From NCBI GenBank assembly GCA_029260215.1, contig JAJDDQ010000067.1:1-64000 (forward strand): a stretch of DNA of 64,000 nucleotides. Direction: 5' to 3'. The position numbers and the translations under genes are program-made. The first letter of the stretch is position 1; each line of letters starts with the position of its first letter. This stretch comes from Phycisphaerae bacterium (GTDB lineage: Bacteria; Planctomycetota; Phycisphaerae; UBA1845). The notes beneath the pieces are model-generated. The model had not been told where the DNA came from, did no database searches, and was given only the letters and a program-made list of their open reading frames with translations. Below are positions 62,839 through 64,000 of this stretch, in pieces.

Positions 62839-62862
62839 AGAGCGAAACCTTGCGACCCTGCG

Positions 62863-63723
62863 CTAGTGCGTACCCTCCGCGTGCCCGTGGTCGTCGTCGT
62901 GATGGAACACGGTCGACATGCCAATGAACAACGTCGTCAGGAACGTAAAGATGAACGCCTGCAAAAAGGCGACAAATATCTCAAGCATGAAAATGGCAGT
63001 GCTGCCCAAAATCACGGGGACCGCGATCGCAAGCCCCCCGCCCGTGCCCATCGAGGTGCCCGCTGCCAGAATGAAACTCAACAGCACCGCCAGCAAAATG
63101 TGGCCGGCCATCATGTTGGCAAACAAACGCACCGCCAGCGCAAAAATCTTGGCCACAAGCCCGATGAGCTCCACCGGAACAAGCAGCGGAGCCAGCGCGA
63201 TCGGCCCAGGGCAAAAATGGGCGATGTAATGCATCCCGCCCAGCCTCAAACCGTTGACGACCATCATCAGCATAGTGCAAACCGCAAGCGTGCCGGTAAC
63301 CCAAATGTTGGCGGTGGCTGTGCCTCCCACGCCCAGCCCGCCAAGCCACTTGGTGACCGGATCGAGCGGAAGCAGGCCCAGAACGTTGATCGTCAGAATG
63401 AAAAAGAAGACGGACCAAATGTAACCGATGAAGCGATCGGTGTGCTCACCGAGATTCGGTTCCGCAACTTCCTTACGCAGGTACGCGCAGATGGACTCGA
63501 TGAAATTCCCGAAACCCTTCGGGGTCATACTCTCGACATCGCCTGTTCCGCGACGCTTCCGAACCGCGCCGGGAAGAATCAGAATCAGAATCAGCGCAGC
63601 CGCGATCATCATCACGATGTGATTGCTGAGCAGCGTGAACTCGAAACCGCCGACGGTGATCGTGCGGTAGGCATGCTGAACAACGTGGTGCAGAGGATCG
63701 GACGATGCAAGCAAGTGAGTCAT
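62863..63723 (-). CDS. atpB: FO ATP synthase subunit a
   Basis: 286 residues with five to six membrane helices. The essential arginine lies in FALAVRLFANMMAGHILL. Other typical blocks are ESICAYLRKEVAEPNLGEHTDRFIGYIWSVFFFILTINVLGLLP and the C-terminal FLQAFIFTFLTTLFIGMS. The ATG at 63723 gives MTHLLASSDPLHHVVQH; the frame reaches 63846. The start codon overlaps the stop of the preceding gene by four bases (ATGA). Confidence 0.96.
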   Translation of the reverse strand: MTHLLASSDPLHHVVQHAYRTITVGGFEFTLLSNHIVMMIAAALILILILPGAVRKRRGTGDVESMTPKGFGNFIESICAYLRKEVAEPNLGEHTDRFIGYIWSVFFFILTINVLGLLPLDPVTKWLGGLGVGGTATANIWVTGTLAVCTMLMMVVNGLRLGGMHYIAHFCPGPIALAPLLVPVELIGLVAKIFALAVRLFANMMAGHILLAVLLSFILAAGTSMGTGGGLAIAVPVILGSTAIFMLEIFVAFLQAFIFTFLTTLFIGMSTVFHHDDDHGHAEGTH

Positions 63724-64000
63724 CTTTCGACTTGACTCCGCGATGAAGACATATTCAAAATCCGAACCGCATAGGCGGTATCCACGCCAAGGCCGACGAC
63801 GTACGCAATCCCAACCCAGACGAGCAGCGGCCCCTTCTCGAACCACCCGCTCAACGCCATCGACAAGGACAGAATTAGTACCACGAACATGCGCAACGCC
63901 GTTGACATCAGCACGGCGTTCAGTTGCGACGCGGGTTCACGTCGGACAGCCGCACAGATTGGGGCGGCACCGATCAAGGTCGCGATCCACGAAATCCCGC
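63720..64000 (-). CDS. probable AtpI-like ATP synthase assembly protein, cut by the window end
   Basis: At least 92 residues; the frame is open to the window edge. Three hydrophobic segments are seen (ISWIATLIGAAPICAA, MFVVLILSLSMALSG, LLVWVGIAYVVGLGVDTAYAVRIL). Position (directly before atpB, ATGA overlap) and topology fit the AtpI/UncI family, which helps assemble the c-ring, though sequence identity in this family is always weak. The N-terminus is missing. Confidence 0.65.
   Translation of the reverse strand, partial: GISWIATLIGAAPICAAVRREPASQLNAVLMSTALRMFVVLILSLSMALSGWFEKGPLLVWVGIAYVVGLGVDTAYAVRILNMSSSRSQVER

Overview
The window looks like a chromosome segment of a planctomycete, probably from or near the Phycisphaerae. 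This is inferred from gene style, not from rRNA, which is absent. Pointers are: a pseudopilin with the H-X9-DG type C-terminus (9345-10283); large secreted FG-GAP and dockerin-like proteins; a membrane protein ending in a CGYSL...CPECG zinc ribbon; an ECF sigma factor next to a Ser/Thr kinase-TPR protein; a histone H1-like protein with a lysine-rich tail; and subunits c and b of the ATP synthase preceded by signal-peptide-like segments. No prophage is intact and no CRISPR array was found.

Layout. 0.3-1.1 kb: two single-domain response regulators, then tRNA-Pro(TGG) on the minus strand. 1.6-8.6 kb: a 1347-aa FG-GAP lipoprotein, a UDP-sugar pyrophosphorylase and a Tat-exported DUF362 protein. 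8.6-20 kb: a possible non-coding transcript, a pseudopilin, tyrS, a gamma-family trans-sulfuration enzyme, an exported RidA protein, a sigma factor-kinase pair and a HAD phosphatase. 20-25 kb: decayed or duplicated secreted genes, including a chimera carrying the 3' end of the AAA+ ATPase at 24748-26121. 26-34 kb: housekeeping blocks (H1-like protein, pepP-accB-accC-trpG, a cobalamin-domain protein, gcvT-gcvH). 34-40 kb: a MarR regulator with two palindromic operators, DUF488, a flavin-binding protein, rseP-dxr. 40-48.8 kb: rhomboid and S2P proteases that share a C-terminal tail, a REP-associated transposase, a diguanylate cyclase operon, a five-gene cassette resembling a phage Mu-type pre-terminase block, and mgtC. 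49-56 kb: carbamate kinase, glnS, a probable inserted segment, an MBL hydrolase. 56-64 kb: the whole F-type ATP synthase operon on the minus strand (atpI-B-E-F-H-A-G-D-C).

The most unusual feature is an abundance of short dispersed hairpins, about 40 copies in at least five sequence families, all located between genes. Within families the two arms of the hairpin change together, so the structure is kept while the sequence drifts. One family (C) flanks the REP-associated tyrosine transposase on both sides, which is the classic RAYT/REP arrangement. The other families have the same design, and several sit inside operons: all three large gaps of the atp operon, and the gap in the phage-like cassette. 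This looks like a multi-family REP system in a planctomycete and is the best candidate for an undescribed system here.

Gene functions are assigned from motifs read by eye; no database search was run. Start sites were chosen by Shine-Dalgarno matches and family N-termini, so many genes begin downstream of the longest open frame.
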